Source of the DNA: a virus
IMG/VR virus record: IMGVR_UViG_3300044904_000300
Span: 62,001 to 126,000 of that record
Direction: 5' to 3' (one strand)
DNA length: 64,000 bases
The position numbers and the translations under genes are program-made. Of this stretch, positions 23,944-32,781 are shown in pieces. Position 1 is the stretch's first letter; each line of letters starts with the position of its first letter. The notes beneath the pieces are model-generated. The model was not told where the DNA came from, ran no database searches, and saw only the letters and a program-made list of their open reading frames with translations.

Positions 23944-26289
23944 ATGGCATTCATGGTATCTCCCGGCGTTAATGTTTCTGAAGTAGACCTTACCGCAGGT
24001 GCACAGCAGATTTCAGTTTCCGATGCGGCGTTTGCCGGACCATTCAATTGGGGGCCCGCACTAGAAGTTTTTAACATCGGGTCGGAAGACGACTTGGTGA
24101 AATACTTCGGCAAACCAACAGACGATATTTACGAATACTGGTTTAGCGCGGCGGCATTCCTTGCGTATTCCAACCTTCTCCACTGCGTTCGGGCGGTGAG
24201 TGCTGGCGCGTTGAACGCCACAGCCGACGCCAAAGCGTTGACGGGTACCGTTACGGGCAACGTGGGAAACAACATCTGGAATTCTAGCGCAGGCGGCGGG
24301 TTGGATACCGGCTACGCTTCAACCCCTGTGCTCTTTGCAGGACAGAATATCACGCTCGATGGCGTCAACTACGTCGTATTGAGTGTAGACTCCGCAACCA
24401 AGTTCCACACCGTAGCAAACGCAGCAGTCGTTGCAAACCTCCCGGGAACCTGGGTGCTTCAGTCAGGTAACGTGACGATTGCAAACGCCTCGGCCAACGC
24501 GGTGACCACGGGGCTTGCAAACAGTATGCTCATCACGATTGGTGCAGCAACGTATACAGTCAACACCATCGCCGCCGGCGCCAATTCGTTTACTGTTGTT
24601 GAGACTCCGGCGGTCAGCAACGCAGCGTGCAGCATCAAGCCCATCAGCTATATTGGTGTGGATGTCGCAACCTACGGCGTCCAGCTACGGAACGACAGTC
24701 AATATGACAACGAATTTGCTAATGGTGGAATGTTCGCGTTCGGTGACTGGATTGCGAAGTATCCGGGTGAGCTAGGCAATAGCCTCAAGGTTAGCGTGTG
24801 CCCAAGCGCAAACGCTTATCAATCAACGCCATCGGGATCAATTGCGGTCACCGCTGGTTATACCGCACTTAATGGAACTAGTGGTTCCGCATTTCTTACG
24901 GAACTGGTTCCAGGTGACTGGATCACTTGGTCGGGCGGTGCCCGGTATCAGATCGCCTCAATCACGAGCGATAGCCTTGCAGTATTGACGACCGCAGCGG
25001 TGAAGACCACCTCTACCCCAATCACGAGCACGAATTGGACGCGCAGTTGGGAATGGTCACAGTTCTTCGACCTTGCGCCCGATACTAGTCAGTATGCAAC
25101 AGACCGAAACGGTCAGAACGACGAATTGCATATTGCCGTCATCGACGAAGATGGTAAGTTCACGGGCATTCCGGGTACCATCCTCGAAAAGTTCGCATTC
25201 GTGTCCAAGGCGATTGACGCTAAGACTCCGAATGGTGATGCCAACTACTACGTCACGCAGATCAATCGTCAGAGTGCTTACATCTGGTGGTTGAGTGCAC
25301 CAACGACCGATACGACAAATTGGGGCGAGGACGCAAGTTCTTCCTTTGGTGCGGATCTGCTCCCGACCTCAGAGAGCCTCGTCGGCGGACAAACAGACAA
25401 CGCCAACATCGGTGATGGCGACCTGGAAACCGCATACGACCTCTTCGCGGGAACCGACACGATTGATGTATCGCTCGTTATTTCGGGTCCAGCAGACGCC
25501 ACACTTGCAAGCTACCTCATTCAGGATCTTGCAGAAGTGCGGAAAGACTGTGTGGTCTTCGTTTCGCCAGAGAAGGCGGACGTGGTCAGCAACATCGGCA
25601 GCGAAGTCGCGGACATCATCGCGTTCCGCAACAGTCTGCCGTCAAGCAGCTACGGATTCTTGGACAGCGGGTGGAAATACACCTACGACAAGTATAACGA
25701 CAAATACCGGTGGGTGCCGCTCAACGGCGACATCGCAGGTATCGCTGCTCGCTCAGACACACAGACAGACCCATGGTGGTCGCCAGCAGGATTCAACCGC
25801 GGACAGGTAAAGAACGTGGTGAAACTCGCGTGGAATCCTCATCAGCTAGATCGGGACGACCTCTATAAGGTCGGCGTGAACCCCGTGGTCAGCTTCCCGT
25901 CGTCGGGCATCGTGCTCTATGGCGACAAGACGCTGCTCAGCCGGCCGAGTGCGTTTGATCGGATCAACGTGCGTCGGTTGTTCATCGTGCTTGAAAAGAC
26001 AATTTCGCAGATGGCACAAAGTCAGTTGTTCGAATTCAACGATGACTTTACACGGTCGCAGTTCCGCAACACCGTGAACCCATTCTTGCAGGATGTCAAG
26101 TCGCGTCGTGGTATCTACGACTTTGCCGTAATCTGCGACACGACCAACAATACCCCGGAGGTGATTGACCAGAACCAGTTCGTAGGCGACATCTACATCA
26201 AGCCGGCTCGTTCAATCAACTTTATCCAGTTGAACTTCGTGGCGGTGCGGAGCGGCGTCAGCTTCCAAGAAGTCACAGGGGCGCTGTAA
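23944..26289 (+). CDS. gp18: Contractile tail sheath protein gp18
   Basis: 781 residues (T4 gp18 is 659). It polymerises around the tube and contracts to drive injection. The N-terminus SPGVNVSEVDLT and the block FAGPFNWGPALEVF are typical. The conserved C-terminal domain is also clear: GYLDSGWKYTYDKYND equivalent, ALL-RPSAFDRINVRRLFIVLEKTI, FLQDVKSRRGIYDFAVICD, and the end FVAVRSGVSFQEV. The additional length lies in the middle (about residues 90-360), a Ser/Thr/Ala-rich beta region that probably forms surface domains on the sheath. It has its own late promoter and the SD-like GAAGGGG before the ATG. Confidence 0.96.
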   Translation: MAFMVSPGVNVSEVDLTAGAQQISVSDAAFAGPFNWGPALEVFNIGSEDDLVKYFGKPTDDIYEYWFSAAAFLAYSNLLHCVRAVSAGALNATADAKALTGTVTGNVGNNIWNSSAGGGLDTGYASTPVLFAGQNITLDGVNYVVLSVDSATKFHTVANAAVVANLPGTWVLQSGNVTIANASANAVTTGLANSMLITIGAATYTVNTIAAGANSFTVVETPAVSNAACSIKPISYIGVDVATYGVQLRNDSQYDNEFANGGMFAFGDWIAKYPGELGNSLKVSVCPSANAYQSTPSGSIAVTAGYTALNGTSGSAFLTELVPGDWITWSGGARYQIASITSDSLAVLTTAAVKTTSTPITSTNWTRSWEWSQFFDLAPDTSQYATDRNGQNDELHIAVIDEDGKFTGIPGTILEKFAFVSKAIDAKTPNGDANYYVTQINRQSAYIWWLSAPTTDTTNWGEDASSSFGADLLPTSESLVGGQTDNANIGDGDLETAYDLFAGTDTIDVSLVISGPADATLASYLIQDLAEVRKDCVVFVSPEKADVVSNIGSEVADIIAFRNSLPSSSYGFLDSGWKYTYDKYNDKYRWVPLNGDIAGIAARSDTQTDPWWSPAGFNRGQVKNVVKLAWNPHQLDRDDLYKVGVNPVVSFPSSGIVLYGDKTLLSRPSAFDRINVRRLFIVLEKTISQMAQSQLFEFNDDFTRSQFRNTVNPFLQDVKSRRGIYDFAVICDTTNNTPEVIDQNQFVGDIYIKPARSINFIQLNFVAVRSGVSFQEVTGAL

Positions 26290-26327
26290 AGATCGGGTTG
26301 AAGTAACGTCATCTTAGGAGTAGACAC

Positions 26328-26906
26328 ATGGCATTCGTATTAAACGACTTTCGCAACGCACTCCAATATGGAGGCGCACGGCCGTCGCAGTTTGATATGC
26401 AGATCGTCTGGCCGGCGACAGTAGATGCAGCTCAGGCCCGGGCCCAGCTTCCGTTTCTGTGTTCCATTTCACAGATCCCGGCCAGCACCGTTGGACAGAT
26501 CACGGTGCCCTATTTCGGACGGGAACTGTATTATGCTGGAGATCGGAAGTTCGAATCGCTCACCATCACCGTGCTTAACGATGAGGACTATGCGATCCGA
26601 CATTCACTCGAAGATTGGTTGAAGCAAATTCAGTCGCACTCAACGTCTGTTTCAGCGTTCCAGGGTGGAATTGCAACGTCAAGTGGTGCAGGCAGTTCCT
26701 ACGCGACTCGCGGAATTGTTCGCCAACTTTCGCGTAACGAAGAGGGCAGCGGACAGCAACAGCGTTACATCTTTGAGGGAATGTTCCCGATCAACCTTTC
26801 GGGAATTGAGTTGAACTGGGAAGCTTACGACCAGATTGAACGGTATACGTGCGAATTCCGCTATCAGTGGTGGACGTGCGAGACCTATCAGAACGGCACT
26901 TGGTAA
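26328..26906 (+). CDS. gp19: Tail tube protein gp19
   Basis: 192 residues (T4 gp19 is 163). It forms the inner tube through which DNA passes. Hallmarks: the N-terminal NDFRNALQYGGARPSQFDMQI, QIPASTVGQITVPYFGRELYYAGDRKF, and FPINLSGIELNWEAYDQIERY near the C-terminus. A strong SD (AGGAG) lies at the expected distance before ATG 26328. It follows the sheath gene by 38 bases, as in T4. Confidence 0.96.
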   Translation: MAFVLNDFRNALQYGGARPSQFDMQIVWPATVDAAQARAQLPFLCSISQIPASTVGQITVPYFGRELYYAGDRKFESLTITVLNDEDYAIRHSLEDWLKQIQSHSTSVSAFQGGIATSSGAGSSYATRGIVRQLSRNEEGSGQQQRYIFEGMFPINLSGIELNWEAYDQIERYTCEFRYQWWTCETYQNGTW

Positions 26907-26917
26907 GATTATTGTCC

Positions 26918-26958
26918 GAAGGGGCCAGCGGATCATCGTGAAGAAACTGGCCCCCTTC
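26918..26958 (+). terminator. Stem-loop between tube and portal genes
   Basis: GAAGGGGCCAG pairs with CTGGCCCCCTTC across an 18-base loop, with one bulged C. No T-run follows, so it may be a processing or attenuating hairpin, not a simple intrinsic terminator. No TAAATA promoter is visible before the portal gene. Confidence 0.55.
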
Positions 26959-26974
26959 ATAAAGGTGAACCTAC

Positions 26975-28933
26975 ATGCCACGAATTTTCGGGTTCGAGTT
27001 TACTTGGAATCGTAAATCATCCAAGCCTGGCTCGACTTCTCCCTATCCTACCGGCACGGTCCTTTCTCCTGTTCCCCCGCAGGACATGGACGGGGCTATC
27101 AACATCCAATACGGGTCTGGTGGCGGCTACTTCGGGTACTACCTGGACCTGGACGGGACGATTGTTGACGACTTCCAGCTTATCAACCGCTACCGCGAGA
27201 TGCAGATTATTGCGGAGGTGGACGAGGCGATTGACCAGATCATCAACGAAATCGTCATCCAAGATGCTGGAAGAATGCCGGTCACACTCAACTTGGATTA
27301 CGTGGATGAGACAGCACTAGACGAACAGAGCAAAATCCGGGTTCAGGCCGAATTCGACAACCTCCTGAAGATGATGAAATTCCACAAGAATGCCTACGCT
27401 GTGATGCGTCAGTGGTATATTGACGGACGACTCTATTACCACATGCTGGTAGACGAGACAAATCCACAGGAAGGCATCCAAGAGCTACGAGTCATCGATC
27501 CCCGCACCATCCGCAAGGTCCGTGAAGTAACGAGAAAGCGTCACATGGACACGCAGATGGACTTGGTGGAGGTCCAACGGGAATACTTCGTGTATAACCC
27601 GATGGGGTTTGTTGCGCCCTCTGGTGTGTCGGGTACGACGGGTAGCACAGCATCCATGCTTCAGTATAACGGCATCAAGATTACGATGGACGCCATCGCA
27701 TTCTGCCCGTCTGGGCTCTTTGATGCCAATAAGCGTACCGTCCTCTCTTGGCTCCATAAAGCGATCAAGCCCCTCAACCTACTCCGCATGATGGAAGACT
27801 CGTGCGTCATCTACCGCGTTGCGCGAGCACCAGAACGTCGAGTGTTCTACATCGACGTGGGAAACTTACCGAAACAGAAGGCCGAACAGTATCTCTACGA
27901 TATCATGCAAAAGTATCGTAACAAGCTGGTGTATGACGTGTCTACAGGTGAGATTCGGGACGACCGCAAGTTCATGAGTATCATGGAAGACTTCTGGCTC
28001 CCTCGGCGAGAAGGTGGGAAGGGCACGGAAATCAGCACACTTCCCGCAGGACAGAACCTCTCGGAGATGGAAGACGTCGATTACTTCCGTCGCAAACTCT
28101 ATCGTTCGCTTGGGTTGCCCCCGTCTCGTATCGATCAGGGTAGTGGATTCAATTTGGGCCGAGCGTCAGAAATCTCGCGGGACGAGTTGCGCTTTGGAAA
28201 GTTTATTCATCGTCTCCAGGTGCAGTTCAATACGATGTTTGACCAGCTACTTGAAGCGCAGCTGCGTCTCAAGGGAGTTATCACCGAACAAGAGTGGTAC
28301 AAGATCAAAGACAGCATCCGCTATGACTGGCAGCAGGATAGCTACTTTGAGGAACTGAAGGGCCAGGAAATGTGGACCTCCCGCCTCAATATGATCAACC
28401 AGCTTGACCCGTATGTGAACAAGTATTTCTCGACCAAATGGGTGGTCCGTAACATCCTCAAATTCAACGAAGAGGAATGGGCGTCCATTCGTGAAGAATT
28501 TGACGACGCAGCGGGGTTGGAGATGGGCGAGGACGATGAGAAGTCCAGCCCATTCCCCACCGACAAGTTCGGCAAGTCTGATGACGAGTCGAAACAGAAC
28601 CCGACATTTGCCAGCCCCGATGACGAAGCCGATGAGATCCTGAAGTCTACAAACGACGAAGAAGACGACACTGCGGTCAATCCAGAGTTTGGTGTTGAGC
28701 TTCCAAAAGACAAGGATACGGATGAGGATGAGGAAGATGAGCTAGATAAGAAGCTCCGCAAGCTCTCTCCCGATGAGGAAGAACACCCGGAACTAGACGA
28801 CCAAGGCTTCAAGAAAGTCAAGAAGCCCGAGGAACCCATCTTGGATGCAGATAAGAGCGAACCCAAGACGGAGTTTGACGACGAAAAGAAAGCTCCGCCC
28901 TTTGGCAAGAAGAAGTCGGGCTTCCCTAAATAA
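26975..28933 (+). CDS. gp20: Portal protein gp20
   Basis: 652 residues (T4 gp20 is 524). The dodecameric portal initiates head assembly and is the packaging channel. Typical segments are QIIAEVDEAIDQIINEIV, RQWYIDGRLYYHMLVDE, the conserved RVAKAPERRVFYIDVGNLP-type sequence (here RVARAPERRVFYIDVGNLP), and DFWLPRREGGKGTEI. The last about 130 residues are a Glu/Asp/Lys-rich low-complexity tail absent from T4. That tail would project from the portal and could contact core proteins. Start ATG 26975 follows AAAGGTGAAC. Confidence 0.96.
   Translation: MPRIFGFEFTWNRKSSKPGSTSPYPTGTVLSPVPPQDMDGAINIQYGSGGGYFGYYLDLDGTIVDDFQLINRYREMQIIAEVDEAIDQIINEIVIQDAGRMPVTLNLDYVDETALDEQSKIRVQAEFDNLLKMMKFHKNAYAVMRQWYIDGRLYYHMLVDETNPQEGIQELRVIDPRTIRKVREVTRKRHMDTQMDLVEVQREYFVYNPMGFVAPSGVSGTTGSTASMLQYNGIKITMDAIAFCPSGLFDANKRTVLSWLHKAIKPLNLLRMMEDSCVIYRVARAPERRVFYIDVGNLPKQKAEQYLYDIMQKYRNKLVYDVSTGEIRDDRKFMSIMEDFWLPRREGGKGTEISTLPAGQNLSEMEDVDYFRRKLYRSLGLPPSRIDQGSGFNLGRASEISRDELRFGKFIHRLQVQFNTMFDQLLEAQLRLKGVITEQEWYKIKDSIRYDWQQDSYFEELKGQEMWTSRLNMINQLDPYVNKYFSTKWVVRNILKFNEEEWASIREEFDDAAGLEMGEDDEKSSPFPTDKFGKSDDESKQNPTFASPDDEADEILKSTNDEEDDTAVNPEFGVELPKDKDTDEDEEDELDKKLRKLSPDEEEHPELDDQGFKKVKKPEEPILDADKSEPKTEFDDEKKAPPFGKKKSGFPK
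28926..28932 (+). promoter_or_regulatory. Late promoter (CTAAATA) at the portal stop
   Basis: CTAAATAA contains the portal stop codon and lies ten bases before ATG 28943. Confidence 0.6.
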
Positions 28934-28942
28934 GGTACAACT

Positions 28943-29611
28943 ATGGCAGCATTTAGCGCAAACACCAACACTACCGTCATCCTGATAGACACCGCTTCTC
29001 GTGCGGTCGTCAAGGATGTGCTTTATCTCGTCACTGCTGGCGACGTATCTGCTCGCCTCGTTGTGAACGCAGCTACCCTTGCGGGACGCACGATGACCCT
29101 GACGGGTGTGCCCACTTTCAACCCCGCGCCGGCGGCCGGCCCGATTCCTGGTGAGACCATCACATCAGCGGGTGGAACTAAAGGATACGTCGTGGGCACT
29201 CTCAACGCAGCTCACACGACATTTCAAGCTGTTCTCGCAAACAGTCAAGTAGCATTTGCGAATGGTGATGTGCTGACGACTGAGACCTCAAACGTCACCT
29301 TCACAGTAGGTGGCTCGGGCGCGGTACTCAACCCCGCAAAGGTCTCTATTGTGGGTGCCTGGTGGAGCATCAGCGGAAACTCAACAGGTAGCGTGATTAG
29401 CGTTGAGTTTGCTAACTCTGACTGTGCGTTTACTGCATCGGGAACGGGATGGTTTGGTAAGGGAAACATCCCCGAAGCGATTACGCCGGGTAATGCGTAT
29501 GCGACGGGCGACATCCTCGTTTCGACCTATGGATTGTCCGCAAAGAGTGGCTATACGCTTGTGCTGGATATCCGTAAGGAACTGGGCTTCGCGCAGCGGC
29601 CGATTTACTAA
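28943..29611 (+). CDS. Putative virion protein, beta-rich
   Basis: 222 residues, with Ala, Thr, Val and Gly dominant. It contains no membrane segment and no recognised motif. The end, LVLDIRKELGFAQRPIY, resembles short C-terminal tails of decoration or minor head proteins found between portal and core genes in marine T4-like phages, but no family can be named. Its late promoter overlaps the portal stop. The abundance of beta-prone repeats (VLANSQVAFANGDVLTT) suggests a structural role. Confidence 0.6.
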   Translation: MAAFSANTNTTVILIDTASRAVVKDVLYLVTAGDVSARLVVNAATLAGRTMTLTGVPTFNPAPAAGPIPGETITSAGGTKGYVVGTLNAAHTTFQAVLANSQVAFANGDVLTTETSNVTFTVGGSGAVLNPAKVSIVGAWWSISGNSTGSVISVEFANSDCAFTASGTGWFGKGNIPEAITPGNAYATGDILVSTYGLSAKSGYTLVLDIRKELGFAQRPIY

Positions 29612-29620
29612 AGGTGGAAC

Positions 29621-29986
29621 ATGAAACACAACATCTATCGCAAACTCATCGAGCACGTTTCACGAAATGAGTGGTCGGACGCCAAAGACATCTTTGACTC
29701 TGTGATCCACGAAAAGGTCGCACTTCGTCTTGAGGCTGAGAAGCGCGAACTGCAGGACGAAGAGGATGCTGTCTTTACACCTCCAAAGCCTGGTAAAGCC
29801 GAGAAGAAGCTTCTTGTCGAACCTGAAGAGGATGATGAGAAGGACGAAAAGGATGTTGAGGAATGCAGCGCTGCTCCCATGAAAATCAAAGAGGGACAGA
29901 AACCGGGTACAAAGACACCGGACTCAAAGAAACCTTGGAAGAAATACTCTCGTCCCGGTGGCTACCCAAATCTACACGGAAAATAA
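29621..29986 (+). CDS. Prohead core-type small protein A
   Basis: 121 residues. The N-terminal helix contains DIFDSVIHEKVALRLEAEKRE, the same F-L---KV--RL--E+ pattern as the next two genes and as core proteins of the T4 gp67/gp68 type. The C-terminal half is charged, with a Glu/Asp run (EPEEDDEKDEKDVEE) followed by a basic Pro-rich tail. Position between portal and protease supports a role as internal scaffold removed during head maturation. Confidence 0.6.
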   Translation: MKHNIYRKLIEHVSRNEWSDAKDIFDSVIHEKVALRLEAEKRELQDEEDAVFTPPKPGKAEKKLLVEPEEDDEKDEKDVEECSAAPMKIKEGQKPGTKTPDSKKPWKKYSRPGGYPNLHGK

Positions 29987-29988
29987 CT

Positions 29989-30921
29989 ATGCCGAACATC
30001 CCTTCCATCATTCTCAGCGCGATTCGCGCTGGTGACTATGCACAAGCGACCGAAAGTGTCGCTCAGGCGCTGCAGAGCAAGGTCGAAATTCGCCTGGCCC
30101 AGGAACGCCAGAACCTCGCACGGAACTTGGTGGGAGAAGCCAACGATGTTAAAGGCCCATTAGGCTGTGACGCAAAACATAAAGGTGGCGCAGTCTGTCG
30201 TCTCAAAGCTGGACATACGGGGAAACACCAAGCGACTGCGGGCGATGAGCATTACATATGGGAAGGTGATGTGCTTGATTTTCCGTGGCAGCGCACTTCA
30301 CATTGCACAGACTGCGGAAAGACTTGGAAAAGCCGCACAGACCCAGACAAGTGCCCCGATTGCAAGTCGCCCCAAATTCATACGGAGCCGCTGAAGGAAG
30401 CCAAAGATAATTCCTGGGCAACTTTTACAGTCAAGTGCCAGGAATGCGGGAAGGTCTTTAAGACGAAAGAACTAAGCCCAAAATGTCCTAAGTGCGGGGG
30501 ATATGACATCGACTTGTCGGAAGCCGTCGACCCCAAGTATGACCAGGCGAGAAAACTAAAAGAGGACAGTGAAGCGGACCAAGCATTCAAAACGACATAT
30601 GGGTTTAATAAGTCTGGAACTGTGATTTTTTCCGCGCCCGGAAAACTTGACTATGCCGAGGTCCACGAACTTAGCCCATCTGTGAAACGTGTTGAGGTGC
30701 ATGGGGTCAACTATGCTGGCCTAGACATTATTGAAGCGGGATACGTTTCATTCTCTATTGACACTTATGGAGACCGAGCAACTACGCAAAAGAGTCTCAT
30801 TTCAAGACTTGCCCGCGCTGGTATTCCAGCAAAACCGGGATATACTCCCTACCAAGACCACATCGGCGTGCAAGTTCCGTCCAAGTATTCAAAGAAGGCG
30901 GATAGAGAACTGTTTGGATAA
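29989..30921 (+). CDS. Core-type helix fused to two zinc ribbons (protein B)
   Basis: 310 residues from ATG 29989, chosen because the core helix begins there (ILSAIRAGDYAQATESVAQ, then ALQSKVEIRLAQERQNLARNL). This resembles the N-terminus of gp68-type prohead core proteins. It is followed by a CxxxxxGxxC-type segment and two clear zinc ribbons: CTDCGKTW...CPDC and CQECGKVF...CPKCGG. The C-terminal about 100 residues (KLDYAEVHELSPSVKRVEV) form a separate alpha/beta domain. Zinc ribbons on a core protein are not a feature of T4, so the function is unclear: DNA binding inside the head, or a non-structural role using the core promoter. Confidence 0.6.
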   Translation: MPNIPSIILSAIRAGDYAQATESVAQALQSKVEIRLAQERQNLARNLVGEANDVKGPLGCDAKHKGGAVCRLKAGHTGKHQATAGDEHYIWEGDVLDFPWQRTSHCTDCGKTWKSRTDPDKCPDCKSPQIHTEPLKEAKDNSWATFTVKCQECGKVFKTKELSPKCPKCGGYDIDLSEAVDPKYDQARKLKEDSEADQAFKTTYGFNKSGTVIFSAPGKLDYAEVHELSPSVKRVEVHGVNYAGLDIIEAGYVSFSIDTYGDRATTQKSLISRLARAGIPAKPGYTPYQDHIGVQVPSKYSKKADRELFG

Positions 30922-30935
30922 GTGGGAAAATAGCT

Positions 30936-32030
30936 ATGGCCAAGAAACTCAAAGAAGGCGCTGGGCAGGAACGCACCGTGCGCCACCAGTGTAAGAAGTG
31001 CGGCTATCCGTGGATGGGCCCGACCGATGAATGGGAATGTCCAAAGTGTCATGCTCGCGAGTTTAGCGAAGCGCTCAAAGCCGTCCATGATGACGACCAC
31101 CAGGGACTTGCGGAAGCTCTCGGGCGTCTCATGCGGTCCAAGGTGGCATCACGTATCGCTGAAGAGAAGCGGAATGTCGCTGCGGAACTTCTATATCCTC
31201 GCATCGCAGAGGGGCGAACCGGAAAGTGCGTTGGTTGCGGTGAGAAGAGCTTGACGCTGGACGACGATGGACTGTGCCACGAGTGCTGGCAAGCGAAGCG
31301 GGACCATGAAGAAGGCGTGAACGAGGGCTTCATCATCGTCAAGTCGACCAGAGATTCAGACAAGCCCTATGCGGGACCCGCGTGCCAAAAGGCTGGAGTC
31401 CCGAGCGGAAAGGTCTACGCATCAAAGGAAGCAGCAGAAGCGGATGCAGAAAAGATCATGGAAGTCAACCCCGTCTGGTTCGAGGTCATCAAAGAAAGCG
31501 CGGGATGGCGGGGCTCAACGCCTGCGGATCTTGGGAGCATGGCCGTGGCCGATGATGCTTATAACGAGCGCATCAAGCCTGGCGACCGTGTAAGAACGAA
31601 GCGGGGCGGACAAATCCCAGGAATCGTCACGAAAGTCTCGAACGGAAATGTTCATTTTGATGTGGATAATCCTGGTGGATGGACGAAAACTAAGCCTATG
31701 GTGGCTCCGCTGTCTAATGTTGTCAAAGAAGATAGGCCGCATTGGAATACTCCAGTCTGTAGCCACTGTGGAGCAGAGATAGATAAAGCCGGAAAGGCAA
31801 CTAGCGAGCCAGCGGACATCTATCGGCGCGCCAAATGTCCAAACTGCGGAGCGAAGCAGCGCGCCTCTCTTGTGAAAGAAGATACCGTTTCTCAGCACGA
31901 AGTCCAGCGCATCTATGACGAAATTGGCGACGTGGGAGAAACGGAACTTCTGTGCGGAATCTCAGGCCTTCGAGTCAATCCACAGGGACAGGTGATTTCG
32001 TATATCTGTGAGGCGAAGGAAACAGCCTAA
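30936..32030 (+). CDS. Zinc-ribbon protein with the same core-type helix (protein C)
   Basis: 364 residues. It starts with a zinc ribbon (CKKCGYPWMGPTDEWECPKC), then a helix ALGRLMRSKVASRIAEEKRNV that matches the helix in the two preceding genes. A second Cys cluster follows (CVGCGEKSLTLDDDGLCHEC), then an SH3-like segment (IKPGDRVRTKRGGQIPGIVT) and a third ribbon (CSHCGAEIDKAG...CPNCG). Its stop abuts the protease ATG. It is a composite of domains found separately in phage and host regulators; I cannot assign a reaction. Confidence 0.6.
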   Translation: MAKKLKEGAGQERTVRHQCKKCGYPWMGPTDEWECPKCHAREFSEALKAVHDDDHQGLAEALGRLMRSKVASRIAEEKRNVAAELLYPRIAEGRTGKCVGCGEKSLTLDDDGLCHECWQAKRDHEEGVNEGFIIVKSTRDSDKPYAGPACQKAGVPSGKVYASKEAAEADAEKIMEVNPVWFEVIKESAGWRGSTPADLGSMAVADDAYNERIKPGDRVRTKRGGQIPGIVTKVSNGNVHFDVDNPGGWTKTKPMVAPLSNVVKEDRPHWNTPVCSHCGAEIDKAGKATSEPADIYRRAKCPNCGAKQRASLVKEDTVSQHEVQRIYDEIGDVGETELLCGISGLRVNPQGQVISYICEAKETA

Positions 32031-32696
32031 ATGAAACTTATTACAGAAAATATCATAGCAGAAGCTCAAATTTTAGATGAATCTGCTGGAAAAAGTTACT
32101 ACATTACTGGCCCTTTCTTGCAAGCCGAACTCAAGAACAAGAACGGGCGCGTCTATCCGCTGGAACTTCTTGTGCGAGAAGTGAACCGCTACAAGAAAGA
32201 GTTTATCAGCGAAAAACGCGCCCTCGGCGAACTTGGGCATCCTGATAGCCCGACGATCAACTTGGACCGAGTTTCACATCTCATTACAGAGATCAACCAG
32301 TCTGGAAACGACTTTATGGGACGGGCCAAGATACTGGATACTCCAAACGGAAAGATCGTCAAGGCCCTCATAGACGATGGTGTGCAGCTCGGTGTTTCGA
32401 GTCGGGGTGTTGGCAGTCTAAATACAACGTCACAGGGTGATGTTGTCGGCGATGACTTTTATCTCTCCACCGCTGCGGATATCGTAGCAGACCCAAGCGC
32501 CCCGGAAGCCTTCGTGCGCGGGATCATGGAAGGTAAAGAGTGGGTTTGGCAGAATGGGAAGTTGACGGAAGAACAGATACAGCAGTATCGCAAGGAACTT
32601 CAGGCCGCACCCAAGAAGAAAGTCGCACAGCGGAAAGTGGATGAAGCTCGCGTTTTTGAACGGTTTATCCGTGATATCAAGGTGTCCGTCAAGTAA
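32031..32696 (+). CDS. gp21: Prohead core protease gp21
   Basis: 221 residues (T4 gp21 is 212). This serine protease of the herpesvirus-assemblin type cleaves scaffold, core proteins and capsid protein during maturation. The catalytic His lies in GELGHPDSP and the nucleophile Ser in LGVSSRGVGSL. PFLQAELKNKNGRVYP at the N-terminus is conserved. It starts directly at the stop of the upstream gene. It is followed by an 85-base gap holding the late promoter of gene 22. Confidence 0.95.
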   Translation: MKLITENIIAEAQILDESAGKSYYITGPFLQAELKNKNGRVYPLELLVREVNRYKKEFISEKRALGELGHPDSPTINLDRVSHLITEINQSGNDFMGRAKILDTPNGKIVKALIDDGVQLGVSSRGVGSLNTTSQGDVVGDDFYLSTAADIVADPSAPEAFVRGIMEGKEWVWQNGKLTEEQIQQYRKELQAAPKKKVAQRKVDEARVFERFIRDIKVSVK

Positions 32697-32731
32697 CGCG
32701 GATACAAACACCTGTAGAATGGTGCGGTTTC

Positions 32732-32739
32732 TATAAATA
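32732..32739 (+). promoter_or_regulatory. Late promoter of scaffold gene 22 (TATAAATA)
   Basis: Exact T4 consensus TATAAATA preceded by a T-rich run, with a leader of about 37 bases before ATG 32782. Confidence 0.85.
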
Positions 32740-32781
32740 GTGCCAGTCTAATGACTGCACTCTTTTCAACGAGGTTTTTAC

